Assembly (NCBI RefSeq): GCF_023149035.1
Contig: NZ_JAHXMY010000001.1
Span: 682,001-746,000, forward strand
Direction: 5' to 3'
Length of the DNA: 64,000 nucleotides
DNA from: Microbacterium sp. EYE_78
GTDB taxonomy: Bacteria > Actinomycetota > Actinomycetes > Actinomycetales > Microbacteriaceae
Numbering within the stretch: position 1 is the first letter of the stretch; every line of letters begins with the position of its first letter. Under the pieces are notes generated by a model. The model was not told the origin of the DNA, did not search any database, and saw only the letters and a list, made by a program, of their open reading frames with translations. Of the stretch, positions 35,408 to 43,855 are shown piece after piece. The translations under genes were made by a program, and so were the position numbers.

Positions 35408-36595
35408 TCACCTCAGCCCTGCCGAATCGTGATGCGGCTGCGACTTCGGGATGCGCATCCGCACCAGGGTACCGGCGCCGCGGTTCGTCTCGACGACGAG
35501 CCCGCCCTCGGCGCCGTAGAGCTGGCGGAGCCGGGTGTCGACGTTCCGGAGCCCGACGCCTCCCGCATCGCCCGTGCGCGTCAGGAGCGCATGCAGCTCG
35601 TCCGGGTCCATGCCCGCGCCGTCGTCCTCGACCGTGATTTCAGTGTGCGTGGCGGCATCCTCCGATGCGAGGAGGATCGTGCCGCCGCCCTCCCCCGGCT
35701 CGAGTCCGTGCCGCACCGCGTTCTCGACGAGCGGCTGCACCGAGAGGAACGGGATGACGGTGGCCAGCGTCTCGGGCGAGATCCGCAGCGTCACGGTGAG
35801 ACGGTCGCCGAAGCGCGCCCGCTCGAGTTCGAGGTAGGAGTGGATGCTGCGCAGCTCCTCCGCGAGCGTCGTGAACTCGCCCTGGCGCCGGAACGAGTAC
35901 CGCGTGAAGTCGGCGAACTCCAGCACCAGCTCGCGTGCGCGCGGCGGATCGGTCGTGATGAACGAGGCGATCGCCGTGAGCGCGTTGTAGATGAAGTGCG
36001 GCGAGATCTGCTGCCGCAGCGCCCGGAGGTCCGCCTCGGCGAGGGCCGCACGGGATGCGTCGAGCTCGCCGAGCGTCGCCTGCGCGGCGCACCAGTCCGC
36101 GACCTCTCCAGTCGCCCGCACGAGCGCCGCGCGCACCGGGGCGGCGAAGGCGACGAGCACGCCGGCGACGGCACCGTCCACCCGGATCGGTGCGCCGACC
36201 GCCTCGAGCCCGTCGCCGCCCTCGGCGCGGGGGAACACGCGGCGTTTGCCGGTCTCGGCGACCTGCGCCGCGACGCGGCGGGCCGCGGCATCCAGCCCCT
36301 CGGTCTGACCGTCGCGGGCGACGACGACCTCGCCGACGACCAGGACGACGGCGGTGCTGCCGAGCACCGCGCGGAGATGCCTTGCCGCGCGGGCGACGTC
36401 GGGCGTCGCGAGCCCGCCGCGCAGATGAGGGGCGGCGAGGCTCGCCTGATGGAGGGCGCGGTACGTCGCCTCCTCGGCCTCGCTGCCCAGGCCGCCCGGT
36501 CCGCGGGCGTACCGGCGCGCGAGCAGCAGGAGCGCCGACAGCACGATGCCGCCGACCACGCCGAGCAGGGCGGCGAGGACGACGGCATCGGTCAT
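35408..36595 (-). CDS. LytS-like sensor histidine kinase
   Basis: This 395-residue kinase belongs to the His_kinase (PF06580) class. The phospho-acceptor His is in LRQQISPHFIYNALTAI (about residue 200). An HATPase domain follows, with PFLSVQPLVENAVRHGL (N box, about 285) and DDGAGM...GVGLRNV (about 325-350). The N terminus has one membrane helix (about 5-25) instead of the 5-7 helices of BtsS or LytS. A GAF-like cytoplasmic region (about 60-185) then provides the likely sensing domain. So the signal may be read inside the cell. It overlaps nothing but is spaced 4 bp from its regulator. Confidence 0.93.
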   Translation of the reverse strand: MTDAVVLAALLGVVGGIVLSALLLLARRYARGPGGLGSEAEEATYRALHQASLAAPHLRGGLATPDVARAARHLRAVLGSTAVVLVVGEVVVARDGQTEGLDAAARRVAAQVAETGKRRVFPRAEGGDGLEAVGAPIRVDGAVAGVLVAFAAPVRAALVRATGEVADWCAAQATLGELDASRAALAEADLRALRQQISPHFIYNALTAIASFITTDPPRARELVLEFADFTRYSFRRQGEFTTLAEELRSIHSYLELERARFGDRLTVTLRISPETLATVIPFLSVQPLVENAVRHGLEPGEGGGTILLASEDAATHTEITVEDDGAGMDPDELHALLTRTGDAGGVGLRNVDTRLRQLYGAEGGLVVETNRGAGTLVRMRIPKSQPHHDSAGLR

Positions 36596-36618
36596 GCGAC
36601 GAGCCTAGATCGCGGGCG

Positions 36619-36831
36619 TCAGCAGCAGCGGGCGCCCGGATTGCGATCCTGGTCGTCCATCTTCTGGCGCCAGAACTGCCGCTCGGTGAGCGGGGCCTCC
36701 CCCGGGTGGACGCGGCGGTGGTGGGCCACGTAGGTCTCGTAGGCGGAGTCGCCCATGAGGTTCCTCATGTACCACCGGATGCCGCGGCCCGCCCGGGCGA
36801 CGTGCTCCCATGCATACGTGACGGTCGACAT
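36619..36831 (-). CDS. YbdD/YjiX-family small protein, CstA partner
   Basis: This 70-residue protein matches the YbdD/YjiX (DUF466) family: YMRNLMGDSAYETYVAHHRR in the middle and RQFWRQKMDDQDRNP near the C terminus. In enterobacteria a YbdD/YjiX gene regularly follows cstA or btsT, and the small protein is reported to be needed for transport. Here its ATG comes directly after the CstA stop (1-bp gap), so the two are translationally linked. It is soluble, with two Cys at the extreme C terminus. Confidence 0.92.
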   Translation of the reverse strand: MSTVTYAWEHVARAGRGIRWYMRNLMGDSAYETYVAHHRRVHPGEAPLTERQFWRQKMDDQDRNPGARCC

Positions 36832-36832
36832 G

Positions 36833-39112
36833 TCAGTGCCGGTTCGCCGCGCGCTCGTCGGCCAGGATGGGCTCCCACTCCTTCTCGAGCCCGCGCTCGG
36901 ACGAGGTGGGGATGAAGCCCGCGGGGGCGAACCGGCGCGACGGCGTCGGCTCGTCCTCGTGGTTCTCGCCCCCGCCGCGGCGGATCGCGGCGATCGTGAC
37001 GAGCACCGAGGCGACGATCACGATGATGGCGAGCACCACGAACACGATCGACAGGGTGCCCTGCACGAAGGTGTTGCGGATGACCGCGCCCATCACCTCG
37101 GGGGTGCCGAGCTCGGTGTTCCCCGAGGCGAGCGCGTCGCGATAGAGGAAGTGGTTCGACCAGTAGCCGATCTTGGGGTCGGGCGAGAAGATCTTGTACG
37201 CCGAGGCGGTGATCGTCACGACCGCCGCGAACGCGAGCGGCAGGGCGACGATCCACAGCCACCGCACGAACGACGGCCCGCGCTTGGCGATGATCGCGAG
37301 CACCACGGCGAGCGCGATGGCGGCGAGCAGCTGGTTGGCGATGCCGAACAGCGGGAAGAACGTGTTGATGCCGCCGAGCGGGTCGGTGACGCCGAGGATG
37401 AGGATCGCTCCCCAGCCGGCGACCATGATCGCCGTCGTGATCCACACACCCGGACGCCACGAGACGTCGCGGAACTTCGGGACCCAGTGGCCGATCGAGT
37501 CCTGCAGCATGAAGCGCGCGACGCGGGTGCCGGCATCCACCGCCGTGAGGATGAACAGCGCCTCGAACATGATCGCGAAGTGGTACCAGAACGCCATCAT
37601 CGCAGGTCCCCCGAGGGCCTGCTGCATGATGTGCGCGAGACCGAGCGCGAGCGTCGGTGCGCCGCCGGTGCGCGAGACGATCGACTCCTCACCGACCGCC
37701 GCCGCGGTGTTCGTCAGCACCTCGGGGGTGAGGTTCACCCCGGTGATGCCGAGCGAGTTGACGAAGGCGACGGCGCCCTCCACGGTGCCCTGCGTGGCCG
37801 CAGCCGATGCGTTCATCGCGTAGTAGATGCCCTGATCGATCGAGATCGCGGCGACGAGGGCCATGATCGCGACGAAGGACTCCATGATCATGCCGCCGTA
37901 GCCGATGAAGCGCGTCTGGCGCTCCTTCTCGACGAGCTTCGGGGTCGTCCCCGACGAGATGAGCGCGTGGAAGCCCGAGAGGGCACCGCACGCGATCGTC
38001 ACGAACAGGAACGGGAAGAGGGGCCCGGCGAACACCGGCCCGGTGCCCTCGAGCGCGAAGTCCGTCACCGCCGGCACCGAGATCTCGGGGCGGACGAGCA
38101 CGATCGCCCCGGCGAGCATCACGATGACGCCGATCTTCATGAACGTCGAGAGGTAGTCGCGCGGGGCGAGCAGCAGCCAGACGGGGAGCACGGCGGCGAT
38201 GAAGCCGTAGATGATGATGCCCCACGCGATGACGCTGCGGTCGAGGTGCAGGAACTCCTGGCCCCACGCCGTCTCGGCGACCCAACCGCCGGCGACGATC
38301 GCGCCGATGAGCAGGACGAAGCCGATGATCGAGACCTCGGTGACCTTGCCGGGACGCAGGTAGCGCAGGTACAGGCCCATGAAGAGGGCGATCGGGATGG
38401 TCATCGACACCGAGAAGACGCCCCACGGGCTCTCGCCGAGCGCGTTGACGACGACGAGCGCGAGGATCGCGACGATGATCAGCATGATCAGCAGCGACGC
38501 GACGATCGCGGCGGTGCCGCCGATCTTGCCGAGCTCCTGCCGAGCCATCTGACCGATCGTGCGGCCGCCGCGCCGCATCGAGAAGAAGAGCACCGTGTAG
38601 TCCTGGACGGCGCCCGCGAGCACGACGCCGACGATGATCCAGATGGTGCCGGGGAGGAAGCCCATCTGCGCCGCGAGGACGGGCCCGACGAGGGGACCTG
38701 CGCCGGCGATGGCGGCGAAGTGGTGGCCGTAGAGCACCCGTCGGTCGGTGGGGACGTAGTCCTTGCCGTCCTGCTTGACCTCGGCGGGGGTGGCGCGGCG
38801 GTCGTCGGGGCGCAGCAGGTGCTTCTCGATGACCTTCGAGTAGAAGCGGTAGCCGATGAGGTAGGTCGCGACGGCCGCGAACACGAACCAGATCGCGTTG
38901 ACGGTCTCGCCGCGGACGATGGCGAGCATCGTCCAGCCGAGGCCGCCCGCGAGGGCGATGGCCGCCCAGATGACGATCTTCAGCGGCGTCCAGCGGCCGT
39001 CTTTCGTCTTCTGCGTCTCGGTGAGGGCGACGGGGGGAAGCGAGGGATCCGGGCGGGCCCCGGCATCCGGGTCGAGCGTGGTGTCCTTGCCACGGCGCGA
39101 CGGTGCAGACAT
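36833..39112 (-). CDS. cstA: CstA-family peptide/pyruvate transporter
   Basis: This 759-residue protein has about 16-18 membrane helices and matches CstA/BtsT. Conserved segments include the YGHHFAAIAGAGPLVGPVLAAQ loop (about residues 120-141) and the adjacent IWIIVGVVLAGAVQDY helix. It is slightly longer than E. coli CstA (about 700), with a charged ~50-residue N-terminal extension. The MSAPSRRG start is favoured by AAGGAG 8 nt upstream; an MKESP start 5 codons earlier would put that site inside the gene. Family members import peptides or pyruvate under carbon limitation. It is followed by its YbdD partner and then a LytS/LytTR pair. Confidence 0.94.
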   Translation of the reverse strand: MSAPSRRGKDTTLDPDAGARPDPSLPPVALTETQKTKDGRWTPLKIVIWAAIALAGGLGWTMLAIVRGETVNAIWFVFAAVATYLIGYRFYSKVIEKHLLRPDDRRATPAEVKQDGKDYVPTDRRVLYGHHFAAIAGAGPLVGPVLAAQMGFLPGTIWIIVGVVLAGAVQDYTVLFFSMRRGGRTIGQMARQELGKIGGTAAIVASLLIMLIIVAILALVVVNALGESPWGVFSVSMTIPIALFMGLYLRYLRPGKVTEVSIIGFVLLIGAIVAGGWVAETAWGQEFLHLDRSVIAWGIIIYGFIAAVLPVWLLLAPRDYLSTFMKIGVIVMLAGAIVLVRPEISVPAVTDFALEGTGPVFAGPLFPFLFVTIACGALSGFHALISSGTTPKLVEKERQTRFIGYGGMIMESFVAIMALVAAISIDQGIYYAMNASAAATQGTVEGAVAFVNSLGITGVNLTPEVLTNTAAAVGEESIVSRTGGAPTLALGLAHIMQQALGGPAMMAFWYHFAIMFEALFILTAVDAGTRVARFMLQDSIGHWVPKFRDVSWRPGVWITTAIMVAGWGAILILGVTDPLGGINTFFPLFGIANQLLAAIALAVVLAIIAKRGPSFVRWLWIVALPLAFAAVVTITASAYKIFSPDPKIGYWSNHFLYRDALASGNTELGTPEVMGAVIRNTFVQGTLSIVFVVLAIIVIVASVLVTIAAIRRGGGENHEDEPTPSRRFAPAGFIPTSSERGLEKEWEPILADERAANRH

Positions 39113-39305
39113 GGGTGACTCCTTCATGCGCGTCTTTGCGTGCCCCTCACGGTACGGAGAGGGATGCCGAGGTCGTCCCTGCGCCGGCGGCACCGTGCGA
39201 CGAGCGGCACCGGCGGCGCGACGAACGGCACGCGGGGAGGGGCCGACCAGTGGCGGAGCGCAGGATGCTCTGCGTACGGTGGACCCACACGACAGAGGGA
39301 GTCCC

Positions 39306-39620
39306 GTGGCAGACGACGCCGGCACGACGGTCACGCGCAACGACGAGAAGCACCGGTACGAGATCCATGTCGAGGGCACCGTCGCGGGGTACACGGAGTT
39401 CGAGGCCGACGCATCCGGCCGCACCGTGCTCCCCCACACGGTCATCGACCCCGCCTTCGAGGGCCGGGGGCTCGGCAAGGTGCTCGTCGGCGACGCGCTC
39501 GCCGACCTGGCGGCTCGCGACGAGGAGATCGTCCCCACCTGCCCCTTCGTTCTCCGCTACCTGGCGAAGACGGAGGTGCCCGGCCTGCGGGTCGCCCGGC
39601 GCTCCACCGACGCGGAGTGA
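39306..39620 (+). CDS. Small GNAT-like N-acetyltransferase (YjdJ type)
   Basis: This 104-residue minimal GNAT domain has EFEADASGRTVLPHTVIDPAF (residues 30-50) followed by the acetyl-CoA loop EGRGLGKVLV (about 52-61) and the CPFVLRYLAK C-terminal strand typical of COG2388 proteins. It lacks the N-terminal helices of full GNATs, as is normal for this subfamily. The GTG start has AGAGGGAG upstream. A TACGGT hexamer about 30 bp before the GTG is a plausible -10. The pirin gene starts 5 bp downstream, so they form a two-gene unit. The substrate is unknown. Confidence 0.88.
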   Translation: MADDAGTTVTRNDEKHRYEIHVEGTVAGYTEFEADASGRTVLPHTVIDPAFEGRGLGKVLVGDALADLAARDEEIVPTCPFVLRYLAKTEVPGLRVARRSTDAE

Positions 39621-39624
39621 GCGG

Positions 39625-40596
39625 ATGACCCGCCTCGACGCCGACCCGACCGAGACGGTCGACGCCCCGACCGCCTGCGACGGCCCGCGGTCGCTGCTGC
39701 TGACGGCGCGCGAGGTGCCGCTCGGCGGCGTCCGTGGGATGCAGGTGCATCGGGCACTGCCGCAGCGGGAGCTGCCGATGGTCGGCGCCTGGTGCTTCCT
39801 CGACCGCTTCGGCCCGCAGGTCACCACGATGCGGGTCGAGCCGCATCCGCACATCGGCCTGCAGACCGTCACCTGGCCCTTCGCCGGCGAGACCCGGCAC
39901 CGCGACACCCTCGGCTCCGACGTCGTCATCAAGCGCGGACAGCTGAACATCATGACCAGCGGCGCCGGCATCGCGCACTCCGAGTACTCGATGGGCGACG
40001 AGCCGACCGTCACCGACGCGCTGCAGCTGTGGGTCGCGCTCCCCGAGTCACGGCGGCACGGCGGCCCGGACTTCGAGCGGCACACCGACCTGCCGGTGAT
40101 CGATCTCGACGGCGGGGCTGCGGCGGTGGTCGTGGTCGGCGAGTTCGCCGGCATCCGCTCTCCGGCCACGATGTACACGCCCATCGTCGGCGCTGAGGTG
40201 TTCGTCCCCGCGGGGTCCCGTGTGCGGATCCCGCTCGACCCGGCGTGGGAGCACGCCGTGGTCGGCGTTGACGGATCGCCCCTCGTCCACGCGGGCGACG
40301 AGCCGGTGCAGGTCGGCGACCACGACCTGCTCTACCTCGGCCTCGCGCGCGACGAGGTCGAGATCGAAGCCCCCACGGACGTCACGGTGTTCCTCCTCGG
40401 CGGGGAGCCGTTCGAGAGCGACATCGTCATGTGGTGGAACTTCGTCGGCCGCGACCACGACGAGATCGTGACCGCCCGCGAGGAATGGGAGGCGAATGCC
40501 GACCGCTTCGGCCACGTCGTCGGTCACGGCGACGAGCGCATCCCCGCACCGCCCCTGCCGACCGTCCGGCTGACGAAGCGCCGCCGCCGCACCTGA
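39625..40596 (+). CDS. Pirin family protein
   Basis: This 323-residue bicupin pirin has the N-terminal cupin metal site in EPHPHIGLQTVTWPF (about residues 72-86) with further ligands in RHRD (about 92) and the AHSEYS motif (about 119). The C-terminal cupin has lost its metal ligands, as usual. Pirins include quercetin dioxygenases and regulators of pyruvate metabolism in some actinobacteria; a specific role here cannot be assigned. It shares a transcript with the small GNAT gene and is followed after 44 bp by the ECF transporter genes. Confidence 0.92.
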   Translation: MTRLDADPTETVDAPTACDGPRSLLLTAREVPLGGVRGMQVHRALPQRELPMVGAWCFLDRFGPQVTTMRVEPHPHIGLQTVTWPFAGETRHRDTLGSDVVIKRGQLNIMTSGAGIAHSEYSMGDEPTVTDALQLWVALPESRRHGGPDFERHTDLPVIDLDGGAAAVVVVGEFAGIRSPATMYTPIVGAEVFVPAGSRVRIPLDPAWEHAVVGVDGSPLVHAGDEPVQVGDHDLLYLGLARDEVEIEAPTDVTVFLLGGEPFESDIVMWWNFVGRDHDEIVTAREEWEANADRFGHVVGHGDERIPAPPLPTVRLTKRRRRT

Positions 40597-40640
40597 TTTT
40601 GCACGGCCGGGGCATCGGCGGGCGCCGATAGCCTGGTTCC

Positions 40641-41195
40641 GTGCCCCGCCGCCCGATCCTGTCCACGCGCGTGCTGCTCGTGTGCGCGGCGATCGGCGTC
40701 GCGACGGGGGTCGCCGGCGGCGTCGCCGGGCTCGTGACGCCGCTCGTGATCGCCGCGGCACCCTTCGCCTACGGCATCGTCCTCGGCTCGCACGTGCTGC
40801 CGGGGATCATCGCCCAGCAGGTGTTCCGCCTGCCGCTGGTCGCCCTGACCACCCATGTCCTCGCGGCGCTCGTCGCGAGTGCGTTCAACCCAGCCTGGAT
40901 CGGCCGGTTCCTCGGCACGGCGCTGCTCTTCGGCGCCATCCAGGAGGGTGTCGCCGCCCTCACCCGCTACCGGTCCTGGGGGGTGTGGCGCTTCTTCGCG
41001 GCGGCGCTCGCGATCGGCCTCGTCGTCGCGGTCGTCGTGTTCTTCGCCGCGCACCTCGGGAAGCTCGCGCTCTGGGCGCAGATCGCCTACCTCATCGTCT
41101 CGCTCCTCGGTCCCGTGGCCTGGACGGCCGTCGGGCTCGGTGTCGGCGAGAGCCTCCGGAAGGCCGGCGTGGCACGCGGAGTTAGGGCAGGCTAA
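40641..41195 (+). CDS. ECF transporter S component (YkoE-like)
   Basis: This 184-residue protein has five or six membrane helices. LSTRVLLVCAAIGVATGVAGG opens the first, and the GSHVLPGIIAQQVFRLPLVAL region matches YkoE-type substrate-binding subunits. YkoE proteins are annotated for thiamine or hydroxymethylpyrimidine, but here the operon continues into a siderophore-interacting protein, so the cargo could be iron-related. No Shine-Dalgarno sequence precedes the GTG, and a TAGCCT hexamer ends 6 bp before it, the spacing expected for a leaderless mRNA. A DtxR-like iron box overlaps the stop codon. Confidence 0.85.
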   Translation: MPRRPILSTRVLLVCAAIGVATGVAGGVAGLVTPLVIAAAPFAYGIVLGSHVLPGIIAQQVFRLPLVALTTHVLAALVASAFNPAWIGRFLGTALLFGAIQEGVAALTRYRSWGVWRFFAAALAIGLVVAVVVFFAAHLGKLALWAQIAYLIVSLLGPVAWTAVGLGVGESLRKAGVARGVRAG

Positions 41196-41200
41196 GTTCA
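41182..41200. promoter_or_regulatory. Candidate DtxR/IdeR iron box
   Basis: TTAGGGCAGGCTAAGTTCA matches 14 of 19 positions of the consensus TWAGGTWAGSCTWACCTWA, including the AGG and AGSCTWA core. It overlaps the S-component stop codon and lies 33 bp before the ATPase start. Downstream genes include a siderophore-interacting protein, which supports iron control. Confidence 0.5.
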
Positions 41201-41232
41201 GAGGGCACACTCCCCATCGGTTTGGACCCACC

Positions 41233-43029
41233 GTGACCTCTGCCGCCTCCGGCGCCACGGCGGCCGAGGCGCCCCGCGACGACCGGACGCCGACGCCGCT
41301 CCTGCGCGTGCGCGACGTCGCGATCGTCCATGAGGGGGCGGATGCGGCGGTCCCGACATCCGTCACCTTCGACATCCGACCCGGCGAGGTCGTGCTGCTG
41401 CTCGGACCGAGCGGGTCGGGCAAGTCGACGCTGGCCCTCGCGACGAACGGCCTCCTCCCCCAGGCCGTCCCGGCCAGGATGACCGGCACGGTCTCGGTCC
41501 GAGGCATGTCGACGGTCGACGTCCCCGTCGCCACGCTCGCCGGCCACGTCGGCATGGTGTTCCAGGACCCCGACGCGCAGCTCATCACCGGCACGGTGCT
41601 CGACGACGTCGCGTTCGGACCCGAGAACCTGCGCCTGCCCGTCGACGAGGTCCTCCGGCGGACGGAACGGGCGCTGCGGCAGGTGGGCCTCTGGGAACGC
41701 CGAGCCGAGAACCCCGACCGCCTGTCGGGTGGCGGTAAGCAGCGCCTTGCGATCGCCTGCGCGCTGGCGATGGGGTCCGAACTGCTGGTCCTCGACGAGC
41801 CGACCGCCAACCTCGATCCGGCCGGGATCGAGGACGTCTACGAGGCCCTGCGCGCTGTCGTCGCCGACGGCCGCTCGATCCTCCTCGTCGAGCACAACCT
41901 CGACGCCGCCGTGGGACTCACCGACCGCGTCGTCGTGCTCGACGCGACGGGACGGACGGTCGCCGACGGCGGCGTCGACGAGATCCTGCGCGAGCGGGCC
42001 GAGGACCTCGAGGCGATGGGCGTCTGGCTGCCGGTCTCGACGATGGCCGCACTCGCCCTGCGGCGGGCGGGCTGGGACCTGCCGCGCGTGCCGCTGACGC
42101 CCGACGAGCTGCGCGACGCGCTGGAGGCGGCCGAGGCTCCTGCGGCCTCCGTACCGTTCTCCGGATCAGCGAGGCTCCCGGCCGCTGCGGCGTCCGATGA
42201 CGACCCGTCCGTCCGGAGAACGGCACGCCCCGTGATCGAGGTGCGCGGTCTCACGCTCCGCCGCGGCCGGCGGACCGTCCTCCACGAGATCGATCTGACC
42301 ATCGGTGCGGGTGAGTTCGTCGCCGTCGTCGGCGCGAACGGCGCCGGCAAGACCACCCTCGTGCAGACCATGGCGGGCGTCATCCCGCCGCCGCGCGGCA
42401 CCGTGCGGATCGACGGCGTCGACGCGGCGAGGACCGCGCTGCGCGACCTCTCGCGCCGCATCGGGTTCGTCTTCCAGAACCCCGAGCACCAGTTCATCGC
42501 CCACACCGTCTTCGACGAGCTCGCGCACGGCCTGCGCGGTCGTGGCCTCCAGGGCGACGCCGTCGCCGCGCAGACCACGGCGATGCTGGAGCGGTTCGGA
42601 CTGGAGGGCAGGGCCGACGTGCACCCCTTCCTCCTGTCCGGCGGGCAGAAGCGCCGCCTCTCGGTCGGGACGGCGCTCATCGGAGGCGCCCCGATCCTCG
42701 CGCTCGACGAGCCGACGTTCGGCCAGGACCGCGCCCGCGCCGACGAGCTCCTGCGCCTGCTGCGCGACCTGCACGCGACGGGCACGACGATCGTCGTCGT
42801 CACCCACGACATGCAGCTGGTCGCCGAGTACGCGCATCGTGTCGTCGTCGTGCACAATGGCCGGGTGCGGGCGGATGCCGCCACCGCCGACGTCTTCGCC
42901 GATGAGGCGCTGCTGCGCGAGACGGGCCTGCGCCGCCCGCCGCTGCAGGCCGCGCTGCGGGGCGTGACGCGGCATCCGGATCTCGCCGGGGCGACCGCGC
43001 TGCGGGACCTCACCGGGGGCAGGCCGTGA
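41233..43029 (+). CDS. ECF transporter ATPase, fused A1-A2 (two ABC domains)
   Basis: This 598-residue protein has two ABC modules. The first has Walker A GPSGSGKSTLA (about residue 58), signature LSGGGKQRLA (about 170) and Walker B LLVLDEPTANLDP. The second has GANGAGKTTLV (about 372), LSGGQKRRLSVG (about 472) and LALDEPTFGQD. The linker between the modules (about residues 308-331) is where an inverted-repeat element (42154-42223) has been taken into the coding sequence. The GTG start has no strong ribosome-binding site. The fused ATPase powers the ECF transporter together with the T component, whose GTG overlaps its stop by 4 bp. Confidence 0.93.
   Translation: MTSAASGATAAEAPRDDRTPTPLLRVRDVAIVHEGADAAVPTSVTFDIRPGEVVLLLGPSGSGKSTLALATNGLLPQAVPARMTGTVSVRGMSTVDVPVATLAGHVGMVFQDPDAQLITGTVLDDVAFGPENLRLPVDEVLRRTERALRQVGLWERRAENPDRLSGGGKQRLAIACALAMGSELLVLDEPTANLDPAGIEDVYEALRAVVADGRSILLVEHNLDAAVGLTDRVVVLDATGRTVADGGVDEILRERAEDLEAMGVWLPVSTMAALALRRAGWDLPRVPLTPDELRDALEAAEAPAASVPFSGSARLPAAAASDDDPSVRRTARPVIEVRGLTLRRGRRTVLHEIDLTIGAGEFVAVVGANGAGKTTLVQTMAGVIPPPRGTVRIDGVDAARTALRDLSRRIGFVFQNPEHQFIAHTVFDELAHGLRGRGLQGDAVAAQTTAMLERFGLEGRADVHPFLLSGGQKRRLSVGTALIGGAPILALDEPTFGQDRARADELLRLLRDLHATGTTIVVVTHDMQLVAEYAHRVVVVHNGRVRADAATADVFADEALLRETGLRRPPLQAALRGVTRHPDLAGATALRDLTGGRP
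42154..42223. repeat. Inverted-repeat element, copy 2, inside the ECF ATPase linker
   Basis: CCGTTCTCCGGA (42154-42165) and TCCGGAGAACGG (42212-42223) flank 46 bp. The arms are identical to those of the intergenic element at 32682-32750 (45-bp spacer), while the spacers do not match. It is translated as part of the non-conserved linker between the two ATPase domains. Confidence 0.65.
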
Positions 43030-43829
43030 CCGCCGTCGTCGATCCGTACGCCGTCGCCCCGCCCCGCGGGGCGCTCGCCGCGCTGAACCCGCTCGCGAAG
43101 CTGGTGGGCCCGCTGCCGGCGATGCTCGCGCTCGTCTTCGCCCGCGACCTCCTCACCCCGCTCGTCTTCCTCGGGGTCGCCGTCGCGCTCGTCCTCATCG
43201 GTGCGCCGCTCACGCGGCGGACGGCGGCGGTGCTGTTCGTCGCGATCCCCGTCGGCGCGGTCGTCGTCGGACTCTCCCTCGGCCTGTGGGTCGACCCCTC
43301 GCAGGTGGACGACACCCCGGCGATCGTGTCCGTCGGCGACTGGACGCTCCACGCCGGCGCGGTGCAGGTCGGTCTCGCCACCGGCGCCCGCCTCGCCGCC
43401 ATCCTCGCGCTCGGTCTCATCGTGGGGCTCACGACGGCCGGGGCCGATCTCGTCCGCGCGATGGTGCAGCAGCTGCGGGTGCCGTACCGCATCGGCTACA
43501 CGGCGCTCGCGGCGTTCCGGTTCGTCCCGCGCTTCGCGTACGAGCTCGAGGTGATCCGACAGGCGCACCGCGTCCGCGGGGCGCACGGCGGGCGCGGACC
43601 GTTCGCCGCGATCGCCCGATGGTGGGGGTACGTCGTGCCGCTGCTGGCCGGCGCGATCCGGCACGCCGAGCGGGTCGCCCTCGCGATGGACGCCCGTGCC
43701 TTCGGGGCGCACCGCGACCGGACCGAGCGGTACCGTGTGCCGTGGCGCGCTCGCGACACGGTGTTCGTCGCGGTCTTCTGGGTCGCATCGGCCGCCATCC
43801 TCGTCGCCCTGTTCCCCTGGTCGCTCTGA
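43026..43829 (+). CDS. ECF transporter T component (transmembrane coupling subunit)
   Basis: This 267-residue protein has five or six membrane helices. It carries the coupling-helix motifs of EcfT: AFRFVPRFAYELEVIRQAHRVRG (about residues 160-182) and AMDARAFGAHR (about 220-230). These link the two ATPase halves to the S component. The GTG start overlaps the ATPase stop (GTGA). Together with the preceding genes it makes a complete dedicated (group I) ECF transporter, so it need not share its energising module with other S proteins. The siderophore-interacting protein gene follows after 26 bp. Confidence 0.93.
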   Translation: MTAVVDPYAVAPPRGALAALNPLAKLVGPLPAMLALVFARDLLTPLVFLGVAVALVLIGAPLTRRTAAVLFVAIPVGAVVVGLSLGLWVDPSQVDDTPAIVSVGDWTLHAGAVQVGLATGARLAAILALGLIVGLTTAGADLVRAMVQQLRVPYRIGYTALAAFRFVPRFAYELEVIRQAHRVRGAHGGRGPFAAIARWWGYVVPLLAGAIRHAERVALAMDARAFGAHRDRTERYRVPWRARDTVFVAVFWVASAAILVALFPWSL

Positions 43830-43855
43830 CCACTCGCACCGACCGAAGGATGCCG

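Noticed and set aside
36755..39118. 787-residue plus-strand frame opposite cstA
   Set aside because: Shadow frame, rich in Arg, Asp and His; CstA and YbdD on the minus strand are complete.
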